DNA of 22,011 nucleotides from Gammaproteobacteria bacterium (GCA_028694565.1 JAQVKR010000002.1:1-22011), one strand, 5' to 3'. Shown: positions 1 through 9,928, counted from the first letter of the stretch. The notes: generated by a model not told the origin, from the letters alone. Translations and numbers: made by a program.

Positions 1-62
1 GAAAGTTGGAAAAATCATACCGCAATGCTCCCCTGATTGACACGTTCCGGGAGGCACGATCC

Positions 63-473
63 TTGGAAAACCAGGAGCTGCGCAAGGCGGGCCTGAAGGT
101 CACCCTGCCGCGCATCAAGATCCTCGAAGTGCTCGAGGGGGCCGACAACCGGCACCTCAGCGCCGAGGATGTCTACAAGGCCCTCCTCGAGGCCGGTGAG
201 GAGGTGGGGCTGGCGACCGTCTACCGGGTTCTCACCCAGTTCGAGAACGCCGGCCTGGTGGCGCGCCACCACTTCGAGGGCGGTCACTCGGTGTTCGAGC
301 TGGAGCAGGGCCAGCACCACGATCACCTGGTGTGCGTGAAGTGCGGCCGGGTGGAGGAGTTCGTGGACGAGACCATCGAGAGCCGCCAGAAGGTCATCGC
401 CGAGAAGGCCGGCTACGACATCACTGATCACTGCCTCTACATCTACGGTATCTGCCCCGACTGCCGGAAGTGA
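63..473 (+). CDS. fur: Ferric uptake regulator Fur
   Basis: Fur is the cytoplasmic iron-dependent repressor of iron acquisition and storage genes. It is a Zn-containing homodimer that binds Fur boxes when loaded with Fe(II). The 136-residue product has the winged-helix DNA-binding half (about residues 1-80, with the ATVYRVL recognition helix at 51-57), the HHDH metal-site motif at 85-88, and the structural zinc cysteine pairs C91/C94 and C131/C134. I chose the TTG at 63 because GGGAGG at 49-54 lies 8 nt upstream and the resulting N-terminus (MENQELRKAGLKVT) matches the usual Fur start. An upstream in-frame TTG at 6 would add 19 atypical residues. E. coli Fur is slightly longer (148 aa) at the C-terminal end. 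The gene converges on recN, as in Pseudomonas. I see no convincing Fur box in the 62 upstream bases available. Confidence 0.96.
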   Translation: MENQELRKAGLKVTLPRIKILEVLEGADNRHLSAEDVYKALLEAGEEVGLATVYRVLTQFENAGLVARHHFEGGHSVFELEQGQHHDHLVCVKCGRVEEFVDETIESRQKVIAEKAGYDITDHCLYIYGICPDCRK

Positions 474-493
474 CGCTGAGCTGCATCCGGTCC

Positions 494-510
494 GGTGCAC
501 ACGGTGCACC
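494..510. other. Stem-loop after fur
   Basis: GGTGCAC and GTGCACC form a perfect 7-bp stem with loop ACG, 20 bases after the fur stop. There is no T-run behind it, so it is at best a weak terminator or a 3'-end stabilising structure for fur mRNA. Confidence 0.4.
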
Positions 511-595
511 CGCCGCCGGCCCCATCTGTACCCGCTCTCCCCACGGCTCGCTACGATCGCTCGAGTTCGACAGTCTCCTGGTCCGGATTTTTCTC

Positions 596-730
596 GCCAG
601 GAACGCCAAGAGCGCCAAGGTTCGAAATGATCAGGACCATTATGAATGGCGCATCGAGCATCTTGTGCGAGGGCCACTGTAGCAGAGGACCGTCAATCCC
701 TTGTTTTCCCGGCGTTCTTCGCGTCCTGGC
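596..730. repeat. Inverted-repeat element with 9-nt-periodic arms
   Basis: The left arm (596-616) begins GCCAGGAACGCCAAGAG. The right arm (711-730), read on the minus strand, begins GCCAGGACGCGAAGAAC. They align with one 1-nt gap and two mismatches over about 20 bases. The left arm is a run of near-repeats of 9 nt (CGCCAGGAA, CGCCAAGAG, CGCCAAGGT). The core of about 94 bp has no credible gene. It lies in the 265-bp gap between convergent fur and recN. It looks like a small non-autonomous interspersed repeat, which I infer from shape alone since no second copy is in the window. Confidence 0.6.
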
Positions 731-738
731 ACAGTACA

Positions 739-2418
739 CTAGGATCCCACCGCGGCCAGCTCCAGCATCTCCCGGGCGTGGGCGAGGGTGTTGTCGGTGA
801 TCTCCAGGCCGCCGAGCATGCGGCCGATCTCGTCCACGCGCTGATCGGGCGACAGGGGCCGGACCCGGGTGCGGTTGGCGCCGTCCACCTTCCGCTTGCC
901 CACCTGCAGGTGATGGTGGCCCTGGGCGGCCACCTGGGGCAGGTGGGTGACGGTGAGCACCTGGCGGGTCCCGCCCAGGCTGCGCAGGGAGTGTCCCACC
1001 ACCTCGGCCACGCCGCCGCCGATGCCCACGTCCACCTCGTCGAAGATGAGGGTGGGCACGGTGCCCGCCTGGACCGTGGCCACCTGGATGGCGAGGCTGA
1101 TGCGGGAGAGCTCGCCGCCCGAAGCCACCCGGGCCAGCGGGCGGGGCGCCTGGCCGGGGTTGGCCGCCACCCGGAACGCCACCCGTTCGTCGCCGCCGGG
1201 GGCCGGCTCGGTGCCGGCACGGGGTTCCAGGGCCACTTCGAAGCGCCCGTCGGGCATGCTCAAGCGGCGGATGCGGCCGGTGATCTCCCCGCCCAGGGCG
1301 GCGGCAACCCGGGCGCGGCCGGCGCTCAGGGCCCCGGCCTCTCCGCGGTAGCGCGCGGCCAGGGCCTCCACCCGGGCGGCGAGCTCCGCGCGGCGCTGGT
1401 CGGCGTCCTCCAGCCCGGCCAGCTCTGCTGCCAGCTCGCCGGCCAGCCCGGTCAGCTCCGCGGGGCGCACCCGGTGCTTGCGCGACAGGTCGTGGACCGC
1501 CTCGATGCGCGCCTCCACCCACCGCAGCCGCTCGGGATCGAGCTCCAGGCGGTCCAGGTAGCGGCGCAGCTCCAGGGCCGCCTCCTTGAGCTGCACCTCG
1601 GTGCTCTCGGCCAGTTCGGTGATCGGGGCCAGCTCCGGATCCAGGGCCTGCAGCTCCTCCAGTCCGCGCCGGGCGGCGCCCAGCAGCGCCGCCGCGGAGG
1701 TCTCGTCGTCCTCCTGCAGCAGGGCCAGGGTGCGCCCGCCCTCCTCGAGCAGGCGGCCGCCGTTGGCGAGCCGGCGGTGCTCCTCCTCCAGCGCCTCCGC
1801 CTCGCCCGGCTGGAGATCGAGCGCCTCCAGCTCCCGCAGCTGGTAGGCGAGGAGCTCGCGGCGGGCGTCCCGCTCGGCCGCGGCGGTGGCGAGGCGCTCC
1901 AGCGCCTCCCGGGCGGCGCGCCATTCGCGCGCCGTGGCGGCGACCGACCGGGCCGCGGCCTGGAGGTCGCCGTAGCCGTCCAGCAGGGCGGTCTGCACCT
2001 CCGGGCGCAGCAGCGACTGGTGCTCGTGCTGGCCGTGGATGTCGATGAGCAGCTCGCCCAGCTCGCGCAGGGACTGCATGGGGGCGGGGCGGCCGTTGAT
2101 GTAGCCCTTCGAGCGGCCCTCGGCGGAGAGGGTGCGGCGCAGGACGCACTCCCCCTCCTCGTCCAGCTCCTGCTCCGCGAGCCAGGCCCGGGCCGCGGGG
2201 GCGTCGCCGAGGTCGAAAGCCGCCGTCACCTCAGCCCGCGCGCAGCCCTCGCGGATGATGCCGGTGTCCGCCCGATCGCCCAGGGCCAGCCCGAGGGCGT
2301 CGATGAGGATCGACTTGCCCGCGCCGGTCTCCCCGGTGAGCACGGTCATGCCCGCCTCGAAGTCCAGATCGAGGCGATCGACGATGGCGAAGTCGCTGAT
2401 GTGCAGGTGGGTCAGCAT
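739..2418 (-). CDS. recN: DNA repair protein RecN
   Basis: RecN is an SMC-like ATPase that acts on DNA double-strand breaks alongside RecA and holds DNA ends or sisters together. The 559-residue protein (E. coli 553) has an N-terminal ATPase half with Walker A GETGAGKS at 29-36 and the family motif IDIHGQHEHQ at 125-134. A long charged, alanine- and glutamate-rich coiled-coil region spans about 150-370. The C-terminal half carries the ABC signature VASGGELSR at 431-439, Walker B LIFDEVD at 457-463 and a TH switch at 491-492. The gene lies 46 bp downstream of nadK on the same strand, so the two are probably co-transcribed. E. coli recN is strongly LexA-controlled. I found no clear LexA box (CTG-N10-CAG with an AT-rich core) ahead of nadK or recN, so SOS control is not supported here. 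Confidence 0.97.
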   Translation of the reverse strand: MLTHLHISDFAIVDRLDLDFEAGMTVLTGETGAGKSILIDALGLALGDRADTGIIREGCARAEVTAAFDLGDAPAARAWLAEQELDEEGECVLRRTLSAEGRSKGYINGRPAPMQSLRELGELLIDIHGQHEHQSLLRPEVQTALLDGYGDLQAAARSVAATAREWRAAREALERLATAAAERDARRELLAYQLRELEALDLQPGEAEALEEEHRRLANGGRLLEEGGRTLALLQEDDETSAAALLGAARRGLEELQALDPELAPITELAESTEVQLKEAALELRRYLDRLELDPERLRWVEARIEAVHDLSRKHRVRPAELTGLAGELAAELAGLEDADQRRAELAARVEALAARYRGEAGALSAGRARVAAALGGEITGRIRRLSMPDGRFEVALEPRAGTEPAPGGDERVAFRVAANPGQAPRPLARVASGGELSRISLAIQVATVQAGTVPTLIFDEVDVGIGGGVAEVVGHSLRSLGGTRQVLTVTHLPQVAAQGHHHLQVGKRKVDGANRTRVRPLSPDQRVDEIGRMLGGLEITDNTLAHAREMLELAAVGS

Positions 2419-2464
2419 GCTCCGGTTCCGGCAGGCGGTGGACGGTACACGACTGCCCGGGGGG

Positions 2465-3346
2465 TCAGGTGACCTTGCGGCCCCAGTGCAGCTTGGTGCG
2501 CAGGATATCGTAATAGTTATGGCCGCGCGGTTGAATCAGGGTGATGCGCTGGGGCTTCTTGCCGATGCGCACCCGGTCCCCCGGGTGGAGCTGGAAGTTG
2601 ATCTGGCCGTCGCAGGTGATCTGGGCGTGGCCGTCGTTGGAGTCGCTCAGCACCACCTCCACCTGGCTGTCCCCGGTGACCACCAGGGGGCGGTTGGTGA
2701 GGGTGTGGGGGCAGATGGGCACCAGCACGATGGCATCCAGCTTGGGATGGACGATGGGGCCGCCCCCGGACAGGGCGTAGGCGGTGGAGCCGGTGGGGGT
2801 GGCGACGATCAGGCCGTCGGAGCGCAGCGAGTAGACGAACTGGCCGTCGACGTAGGTCTCGAACTCGATCATGCGCGCCGCGTCCCACTTGTGCAGCACC
2901 ACGTCGTTGAAGGCCGCGTTCTCGGCGATCCGCTGCCCGCCGCGGCTGATCTCCGCGTGCAGCAGGAAGCGCTCCTCGCGCTGGTGATCGCCACCGAGGA
3001 TCTGCTCCAGGCGTCCGAGCATGGACTCGGGGCTGATGTCGGCCAGGAAGCCGAGCCGCCCCAGGTTGACGCCCAGCAGGGGCACGCCGTAGTCGGCCAG
3101 GCTGCGGGCGGCGTTGAGCAGGGTGCCGTCCCCGCCCACCACGACCACCAGCTGGCACTCCCGCCCCAGCCGGCCGCGCTCGCAGGTCTCCAGCTCGGCG
3201 ACCGGCAGGCCGGCGGCGGTGCACTCGTCCATCACCACCCGGTGCCCGCGGCGGAGCAGGAATTCGCGCAGGGTCGCCAGCGTGGCGTGGACCCTGGGGT
3301 CGTCCTGCTTGCCGATGAGACCGATGCAATGGAAGGTGCCCGGCAT
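2465..3346 (-). CDS. nadK: NAD kinase
   Basis: NadK phosphorylates NAD to NADP using ATP or polyphosphate in the cytoplasm. The 293-residue product has the GGDGT motif at 71-75, the acidic site in AFNDVVLHK (N147-D148) and the conserved GLIVATPTGSTAY stretch at 178-190, with a C-terminal beta-rich domain. The length equals the usual bacterial enzyme. The start is supported by GGGAGAGG placed 5 nt before the ATG. It is the first gene of a probable nadK-recN unit and is divergent from hrcA across 168 bp. I recall NadK sitting beside recN in many bacteria, so the pairing is not unusual, although in P. aeruginosa recN lies next to grpE without nadK. Confidence 0.97.
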   Translation of the reverse strand: MPGTFHCIGLIGKQDDPRVHATLATLREFLLRRGHRVVMDECTAAGLPVAELETCERGRLGRECQLVVVVGGDGTLLNAARSLADYGVPLLGVNLGRLGFLADISPESMLGRLEQILGGDHQREERFLLHAEISRGGQRIAENAAFNDVVLHKWDAARMIEFETYVDGQFVYSLRSDGLIVATPTGSTAYALSGGGPIVHPKLDAIVLVPICPHTLTNRPLVVTGDSQVEVVLSDSNDGHAQITCDGQINFQLHPGDRVRIGKKPQRITLIQPRGHNYYDILRTKLHWGRKVT

Positions 3347-3377
3347 GTTTTCCTCTCCCTGTGCGAGCTGTCGGATG

Positions 3378-3383
3378 ATTGTA
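3378..3383 (-). promoter_or_regulatory. Candidate -10 box for nadK-recN
   Basis: On the minus strand TACAAT matches the sigma-70 -10 box at five of six positions and lies about 32 bases before the nadK start. The -35 position 17 bases upstream (CTATGG) is poor, so this is a tentative call. Confidence 0.35.
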
Positions 3384-3451
3384 ACGGAAAACCCGCTCCG
3401 CCATAGGGGTTGGGCCGAATCCGCGGGCCTGCGGGGGGCGTGGGCGGGTGT

Positions 3452-3478
3452 TTAGCAATCGACAGGGGAGAGTGCTAA
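3452..3478 (+). promoter_or_regulatory. CIRCE operator (HrcA binding site)
   Basis: TTAGCAATC-N9-GAGTGCTAA matches the CIRCE consensus TTAGCACTC-N9-GAGTGCTAA with a single substitution in the left arm and exact 9-9-9 spacing. It lies 36 bases before the hrcA start and overlaps a plausible sigma-70 promoter. HrcA is expected to bind it and repress its own transcription until heat shock titrates the GroEL-dependent repressor. The role comes from the family; the site itself is read directly. Confidence 0.95.
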
Positions 3479-3481
3479 TAT
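3452..3481 (+). promoter_or_regulatory. Candidate sigma-70 promoter of hrcA
   Basis: TTAGCA (3452-3457) and TAATAT (3476-3481), 18 bases apart, could be the -35 and -10 boxes. Both lie in or at the edge of the CIRCE arms, the usual arrangement for HrcA repression. Transcription would start near 3488, giving a leader of about 27 nt. The -35 match is only moderate. Confidence 0.45.
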
Positions 3482-3514
3482 CCCCCAGCAGGCGCGGAGA
3501 GCACAGCAGGCCTC

Positions 3515-4597
3515 ATGCAGACCCGGAAACCCCACGACAGCAACGACGGCGTCGTCGACAGCAGCCACCTGAGCGATCGCGCCCGGCTGCTGCTCAAGGC
3601 GCTGGTGGAGCAGTACATCCGCGAGGGCCAGCCGGTGGGCTCGCGCACCCTCGCGCGCACCACCGGGCTGAACCTGAGCCCGGCCACCATCCGCAACGTG
3701 ATGTCGGATCTGGAGGAGCTCGGCTTCATCCGCGCTCCCCACACCTCTGCCGGCCGCATCCCCACGGCCCAGGGCTACCGCTTCTTCGTCGACAGCATGC
3801 TGACGGTCAAGCCGCTCCGGTCGCGGGAGCTGCGCGAGCTGCAGGAGCGGCTGCACCCCGATCTCAACGTCAAGGGGCTGGTGGCCTCGGCCTCGGCGCT
3901 GCTCTCGGGGGTGACGCGGATGGCCGGCGTGGTGACCGTGCCGCGCCGCGAGCTCATGGTGCTGCGGCAGGTGGAGTTCCTGCCCCTGTCCGATTCCCGG
4001 GTGCTGGTGATCCTGGTGCTCAACGAGCACGAGGTGCAGAACCGGGTCATCCACACCGAGCGGCCCTACACCGCCGGCGAGCTCCAGGAGGCGGCCAACT
4101 ATCTCAACGCCACCTACGCCGGCCAGGACATGGTGGCGCTGCGCGGCAAGCTGCTGGAGGCGATGCAGCGCGACCGCGAGCAGATGGACCGGATGATGCT
4201 CACCGCCATCGAGGTGGCGGAGAAGGCGTTCGACGACGAGAGCGGCAACGGCGGCGACTACATCATCGCCGGCGAGGCCAACCTGCTGCAGTTCGGGGAG
4301 TTCGCCGCCACCCAGCAGCTGCGGCGGCTGTTCGAGGCCTTCAACCACAAGCGCGACCTGCTCAAGCTGCTCGACCGCTGCCTGCAGGCCGAGGGCATCC
4401 AGATATTCATCGGCGAGGAGACCGGCCGCGAGGCCCTGGGCGAGGTGAGCCTGGTGACCGCCCCCTATTCGATCGATGACCACGTGGTGGGCGTGCTCGG
4501 CGTCATCGGACCCACCCGCATGGCCTACGAGCGGGTCATCCCCATCGTGGATGTCACCGCGCGACTGCTCGGCGCGGCCTTGAAACCAAAGCAATAA
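3515..4597 (+). CDS. hrcA: Heat-inducible transcription repressor HrcA
   Basis: HrcA is the repressor of CIRCE-controlled chaperone genes, and in studied bacteria its activity depends on GroEL. The 360-residue product has the N-terminal winged helix (about 20-95), including LSPATIRNVMSDLEELG and the conserved HTSAGRIPTAQGYRFFVD stretch at 76-93, followed by the GAF-like dimerisation region to the C-terminus (GVLGVIGPTRMAYERVIP). The first 18 residues are a short variable extension. The ribosome-binding site is weak: GGAGAG sits 13 nt from the ATG and CAGG 4 nt from it. Enteric bacteria and Pseudomonas lack hrcA, so its presence separates this organism from them. A CIRCE site lies directly upstream, and a sigma-32-type promoter for the next genes overlaps the last codons. 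Confidence 0.97.
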   Translation: MQTRKPHDSNDGVVDSSHLSDRARLLLKALVEQYIREGQPVGSRTLARTTGLNLSPATIRNVMSDLEELGFIRAPHTSAGRIPTAQGYRFFVDSMLTVKPLRSRELRELQERLHPDLNVKGLVASASALLSGVTRMAGVVTVPRRELMVLRQVEFLPLSDSRVLVILVLNEHEVQNRVIHTERPYTAGELQEAANYLNATYAGQDMVALRGKLLEAMQRDREQMDRMMLTAIEVAEKAFDDESGNGGDYIIAGEANLLQFGEFAATQQLRRLFEAFNHKRDLLKLLDRCLQAEGIQIFIGEETGREALGEVSLVTAPYSIDDHVVGVLGVIGPTRMAYERVIPIVDVTARLLGAALKPKQ

Positions 4598-4607
4598 CCC
4601 CCACATA
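4579..4607 (+). promoter_or_regulatory. Sigma-32 heat-shock promoter for grpE
   Basis: CTTGAAA (4579-4585), a 13-nt spacer, then CCCCACATA (4599-4607). This matches the sigma-32 consensus CTTGAAA-N13/14-CCCCATNT with one change in the -10 box. The -35 element is embedded in the last hrcA codons and the -10 follows the stop. The expected start near 4614 gives grpE a leader of about 68 nt that contains a small hairpin. Confidence 0.8.
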
Positions 4608-4624
4608 ACCGGCTACCCCCCCCT

Positions 4625-4643
4625 GCGCCCGCGGCGCGGGCGC
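4625..4643 (+). other. Stem-loop in the grpE leader
   Basis: GCGCCCGC-GGC-GCGGGCGC is a perfect 8-bp GC stem with a 3-nt loop between hrcA and grpE. There is no T-run, so it is not a classical terminator. It could slow hrcA read-through or stabilise the grpE mRNA 5' end. Confidence 0.45.
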
Positions 4644-4681
4644 GGTGTCCGTTCAAGCTTTGCCAGGAGGAATGCAGGCGC

Positions 4682-5275
4682 ATGTCCAGAGAAGAGAAGA
4701 ACCGCCCGGAAGAGCAGCCGGCCGCCGGGAGCGCGGCGCCGGAAGCGGAACAGGCCCGGGCGGAAGCGGCACCGGAGCCGGGCGAGGCCGGCGCGGAGCC
4801 CGTCGATGTCGAGACCCGGCTGGCGGAGGCCGAGACCCGCGCGGCCGAGCACTGGGACAAGGTGGTCCGGCTGCAGGCGGAGCTGGACAATCAGCGCCGG
4901 CGCCTGGAGCGGGACGTGGAGAAGGCCCACCGCTACGGCCTGGAGAAGTTCGCCCGGGAGCTGTTGCCGGTGCGCGACAGCCTGGAGCACGGGCTGGAGG
5001 CCGCCGGTTCCGGCTCCGAGGAGCTCGGCGCGCTGCGCGACGGCATGGCGCTGACCCTGAAGATGCTCGACGCCGTTCTGGACAAGTTCGGGATCCAGGT
5101 GGTGGACCCGGCCGGCCAGCCCTTCAACCCCGAGCTGCACGAGGCGATGACCATGCAGCCGAGCGCCGAGGTGGAGCCCGGCCACGTGCTGGCCGTGTAC
5201 CAGAAGGGCTACCTGCTCAATGACCGTCTGATCCGGCCGGCCCGGGTGGTGGTCGCCCGGGAACCCGCCGAGTAG
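4682..5275 (+). CDS. grpE: Nucleotide exchange factor GrpE
   Basis: GrpE is the cytoplasmic cofactor that releases ADP from DnaK and acts as a thermosensor of the chaperone cycle. The product has 197 residues (E. coli also 197). Its N-terminal 40 residues are disordered and rich in Ala, Glu and Pro. A long coiled coil (about 42-100, with LQAELDNQRRRLERDVEKA) is followed by a helical part and the C-terminal beta domain with the family signature around FNPELHEAMTMQPS and VYQKGYLLNDRLIRPA. AGGAGG at 4665-4670 sits 11 nt before the ATG. Another ATG at 4672 is out of frame. The gene lies 84 bp after hrcA and 88 bp before dnaK, each gap carrying a heat-shock promoter. Confidence 0.97.
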   Translation: MSREEKNRPEEQPAAGSAAPEAEQARAEAAPEPGEAGAEPVDVETRLAEAETRAAEHWDKVVRLQAELDNQRRRLERDVEKAHRYGLEKFARELLPVRDSLEHGLEAAGSGSEELGALRDGMALTLKMLDAVLDKFGIQVVDPAGQPFNPELHEAMTMQPSAEVEPGHVLAVYQKGYLLNDRLIRPARVVVAREPAE

Positions 5276-5278
5276 GGG

Positions 5279-5308
5279 CTTGAAGGCGGGCGCGGCGGCC
5301 CCCATGTA
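5279..5308 (+). promoter_or_regulatory. Sigma-32 heat-shock promoter for dnaK
   Basis: CTTGAAG (5279-5285), a 14-nt spacer, then CCCCATGTA (5300-5308). The -10 part fits CCCCATNT completely and the -35 part differs from CTTGAAA only at its last base. It begins 4 nt after the grpE stop. Transcription would start near 5315, about 50 nt before dnaK. Confidence 0.87.
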
Positions 5309-5363
5309 GAGCCTCAACCGGGCTTGAACCAGTTACAGATTTTACGAACGGAGAGATTCGGCA

Positions 5364-7295
<1,932 letters not shown>

Positions 7296-7315
7296 CCCTG
7301 TCCGGCTGCCGCCGG

Positions 7316-7349
7316 AGCCAGGCGCGGGGAAAATCCCGCGCCTGGCTTT
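7316..7349 (+). terminator. Terminator-like hairpin between dnaK and dnaJ
   Basis: A perfect 13-bp stem (AGCCAGGCGCGGG with CCCGCGCCTGGCT) closes a GAAAAT loop and is followed by a short, broken T-run (TTTGTCGT after the first half). It starts 21 bases after the dnaK stop. The weak T-run suggests partial termination or a 3' stabiliser of dnaK mRNA rather than a complete stop, because no promoter is evident before dnaJ. Confidence 0.65.
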
Positions 7350-7479
7350 GTCGTGTCCGGCCGGATGAAATGCTGAACCGCAGCTAACCGAACCTGCCCC
7401 GCAGGCGCCGTCGCGGCGCGCGCGGGGAGGAAACGGCCGCCGTGGGTGTACGGACGGCGCCTGAAGTGGCAGGAGAATC

Positions 7480-8613
7480 ATGTCCAAGCGGGATTACTAC
7501 GAAGTGCTCGGGGTGGCCAAGAACGCCTCCGAGGCGGAGCTGAAGAAGGCCTACCGGCGGATGGCGATGAAGCATCATCCCGACCGCAATACCGGGGACA
7601 AGGAGGCGGAGAACAAGTTCAAGGAGGCCAAGGAGGCCTACGAGGTCCTCTCCGATGCCCGCAAGCGCGCCGCCTATGACCAGTTCGGCCACGCCGGGGT
7701 GGATTCCGGCGCCGGCATGGGCGGCGGGGGCTTCCGCGGCGGCGGGGGGTTCAGCGACATCTTCGAGGACATTTTCGGCGATGTCTTCGGTGGGGGCGGC
7801 GGCGGCCGCGGCGGCTCCCGCGCCTATCGGGGCGCCGATCTGCGCTATGACCTGGAGCTGAGCCTCGAGGAGGCGGTGCAGGGCACCACGGTGAAGATCC
7901 GCATCCCGGTGCACGTGGAGTGCGGGGCGTGCGGCGGCAGCGGCGCCCGCAAGGGCAGCGAGCCCACCATCTGCACCACCTGCGGCGGCGCCGGCCAGGT
8001 GCGGATCCAGCAGGGCTTCTTCTCGGTGCAGCAGGCCTGCCCCCACTGCCGCGGCACCGGCAGGGTCATCAGCGATCCCTGCCCGGAGTGTCGCGGGCGG
8101 GGCCGGGTGCAGGAGCAGAAGACCCTCTCGGTGAAAGTCCCGGCCGGGGTGGACAGCGGGGATCGGATCCGCCTTTCCAGCGAAGGCGAGGCGGGGGAGA
8201 ACGGCGGGCCGCCCGGCGATCTCTACGTGCAGATCCGGGTGCGCGAGCATCCCATCTTCGTGCGCGACGGCGCCGATCTCTACTGCGAGGTGCCCATCAG
8301 CTTCGTCACCGCCGCGCTGGGCGGGGAGCTGGAGGTGCCCACCCTGAACGGCCGGGTGAAGCTCAAGGTCCCGGCGGAGACCCAGACCGGCAAGCTGTTC
8401 CGCATCCGCGGCAAGGGTGTGCGGCCCGTGCGCGGCAACGGCGAGGGGGACCTGCTGTGCCGGGTGGTGGTGGAAACCCCGGTGAACCTCACCGGCCGCC
8501 AGAAGGAGCTGCTGCAGGAGCTGGAGCAGACCATGGTGGAGGGCAAGGGGCGTCACGATCCCCACTCCACCACCTGGTGGGACAACGTTAAACAGTTCTT
8601 CAAGGAGTTGTGA
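7480..8613 (+). CDS. dnaJ: Chaperone protein DnaJ (Hsp40)
   Basis: DnaJ is the co-chaperone that delivers substrates and stimulates DnaK ATPase. The 377-residue product (E. coli 376) has the J domain with HPD at 33-35, a Gly/Phe-rich stretch at about 70-115, and four zinc-finger CXXC pairs (C148/C151, C165/C168, C187/C190, C201/C204, each in a CXXCXGXG setting). Two beta substrate-binding subdomains and a dimerisation tail follow. AGGAG at 7471-7475 sits 4 nt before the ATG. It lies 184 bp behind dnaK with a terminator-like hairpin between. Its stop codon is inside the first unit of a heptamer repeat array. Confidence 0.98.
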   Translation: MSKRDYYEVLGVAKNASEAELKKAYRRMAMKHHPDRNTGDKEAENKFKEAKEAYEVLSDARKRAAYDQFGHAGVDSGAGMGGGGFRGGGGFSDIFEDIFGDVFGGGGGGRGGSRAYRGADLRYDLELSLEEAVQGTTVKIRIPVHVECGACGGSGARKGSEPTICTTCGGAGQVRIQQGFFSVQQACPHCRGTGRVISDPCPECRGRGRVQEQKTLSVKVPAGVDSGDRIRLSSEGEAGENGGPPGDLYVQIRVREHPIFVRDGADLYCEVPISFVTAALGGELEVPTLNGRVKLKVPAETQTGKLFRIRGKGVRPVRGNGEGDLLCRVVVETPVNLTGRQKELLQELEQTMVEGKGRHDPHSTTWWDNVKQFFKEL

Positions 8614-8718
8614 TGCGTGATGGGTGATGGGTGATGCGTGATGCGTGATGCGAAAGGCGTGATGCGGCATCATTCCCATCACTCATCACTCATCACTCAT
8701 CACTCATCACCCATTACC
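8610..8718. repeat. Hairpin built of heptamer tandem repeats
   Basis: The left arm has six contiguous units of GTGATGC or GTGATGG (8610-8651), then a degenerate unit (8652-8658, GAAAGGC) and a further GTGATGC (8659-8665). After an 11-nt centre, the right arm has CATCACT four times (8677-8704), CATCACC and CATTACC (to 8718). The arms are complementary at six of every seven positions, so a long imperfect hairpin can form. The first unit overlaps the TGA stop of dnaJ. No T-run follows. It looks like an interspersed intergenic repeat; a role as a 3' stabiliser or a weak terminator for dnaJ is possible. Confidence 0.9.
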
Positions 8719-8732
8719 CACAACATCCCTGA

Positions 8733-9575
<843 letters not shown>

Positions 9576-9928
9576 CCGCGTCGCCCCGACCCGCGCCTCT
9601 GCGCGCCGGCGCGGAACCGGCGACCGATCGCGGGTTCCGCTGATCGAGGCGGCGCATCGCCCCCTCCCGGCCGGCCGTCCCTGCCGCGCGGCGGCCCGGT
9701 CCGGGGAGCGGCTCCGCGGGGATGGGCCCGTATCCCCGCTGTTCGCGCCCTTGCCAAGAAAGGCCATATGGTCCAACGGGTTGCGTCATTCCGGGGATGG
9801 CCGGAAGTGGTGTGGCGGAGGTTCTCTTCCCCCCGTCGATGGCGTAAGCTTGGGTTCGGGAGGACGTCCGCCGGTGCGGGCGCGGAACGAACGGTAAAAC
9901 CAGACCATCCATCCATCGGGGGCAGATC
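9576..9928. other. Gene-free GC-rich interval after dapB
   Basis: These 353 bases hold no frame with a ribosome-binding site or recognisable protein. Two clean inverted repeats stand out. The first is GCGGAACC/GGTTCCGC (9611-9618 with 9633-9640), with an inner GCGA/TCGC stem. The second is GCGGGGAT/ATCCCCGC (9716-9723 with 9732-9739), with an 8-nt loop. Neither has a T-run. The last part, from about 9745, is less GC-rich and may hold the promoter of the next small gene, but no convincing boxes were found. Confidence 0.5.

Noticed and set aside
596..730. Insertion sequence
   Set aside because: No transposase or fragment of one is present, and no target-site duplication could be identified. 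Only a miniature or interspersed repeat is supported.
2419..3450. LexA (SOS) box for recN
   Set aside because: No CTG-N10-CAG with an AT-rich core was found before recN or nadK.
8610..8718. Possible CRISPR array
   Set aside because: Units are 7 nt, contiguous and without spacers, and the two halves are inverted. No cas genes are present.
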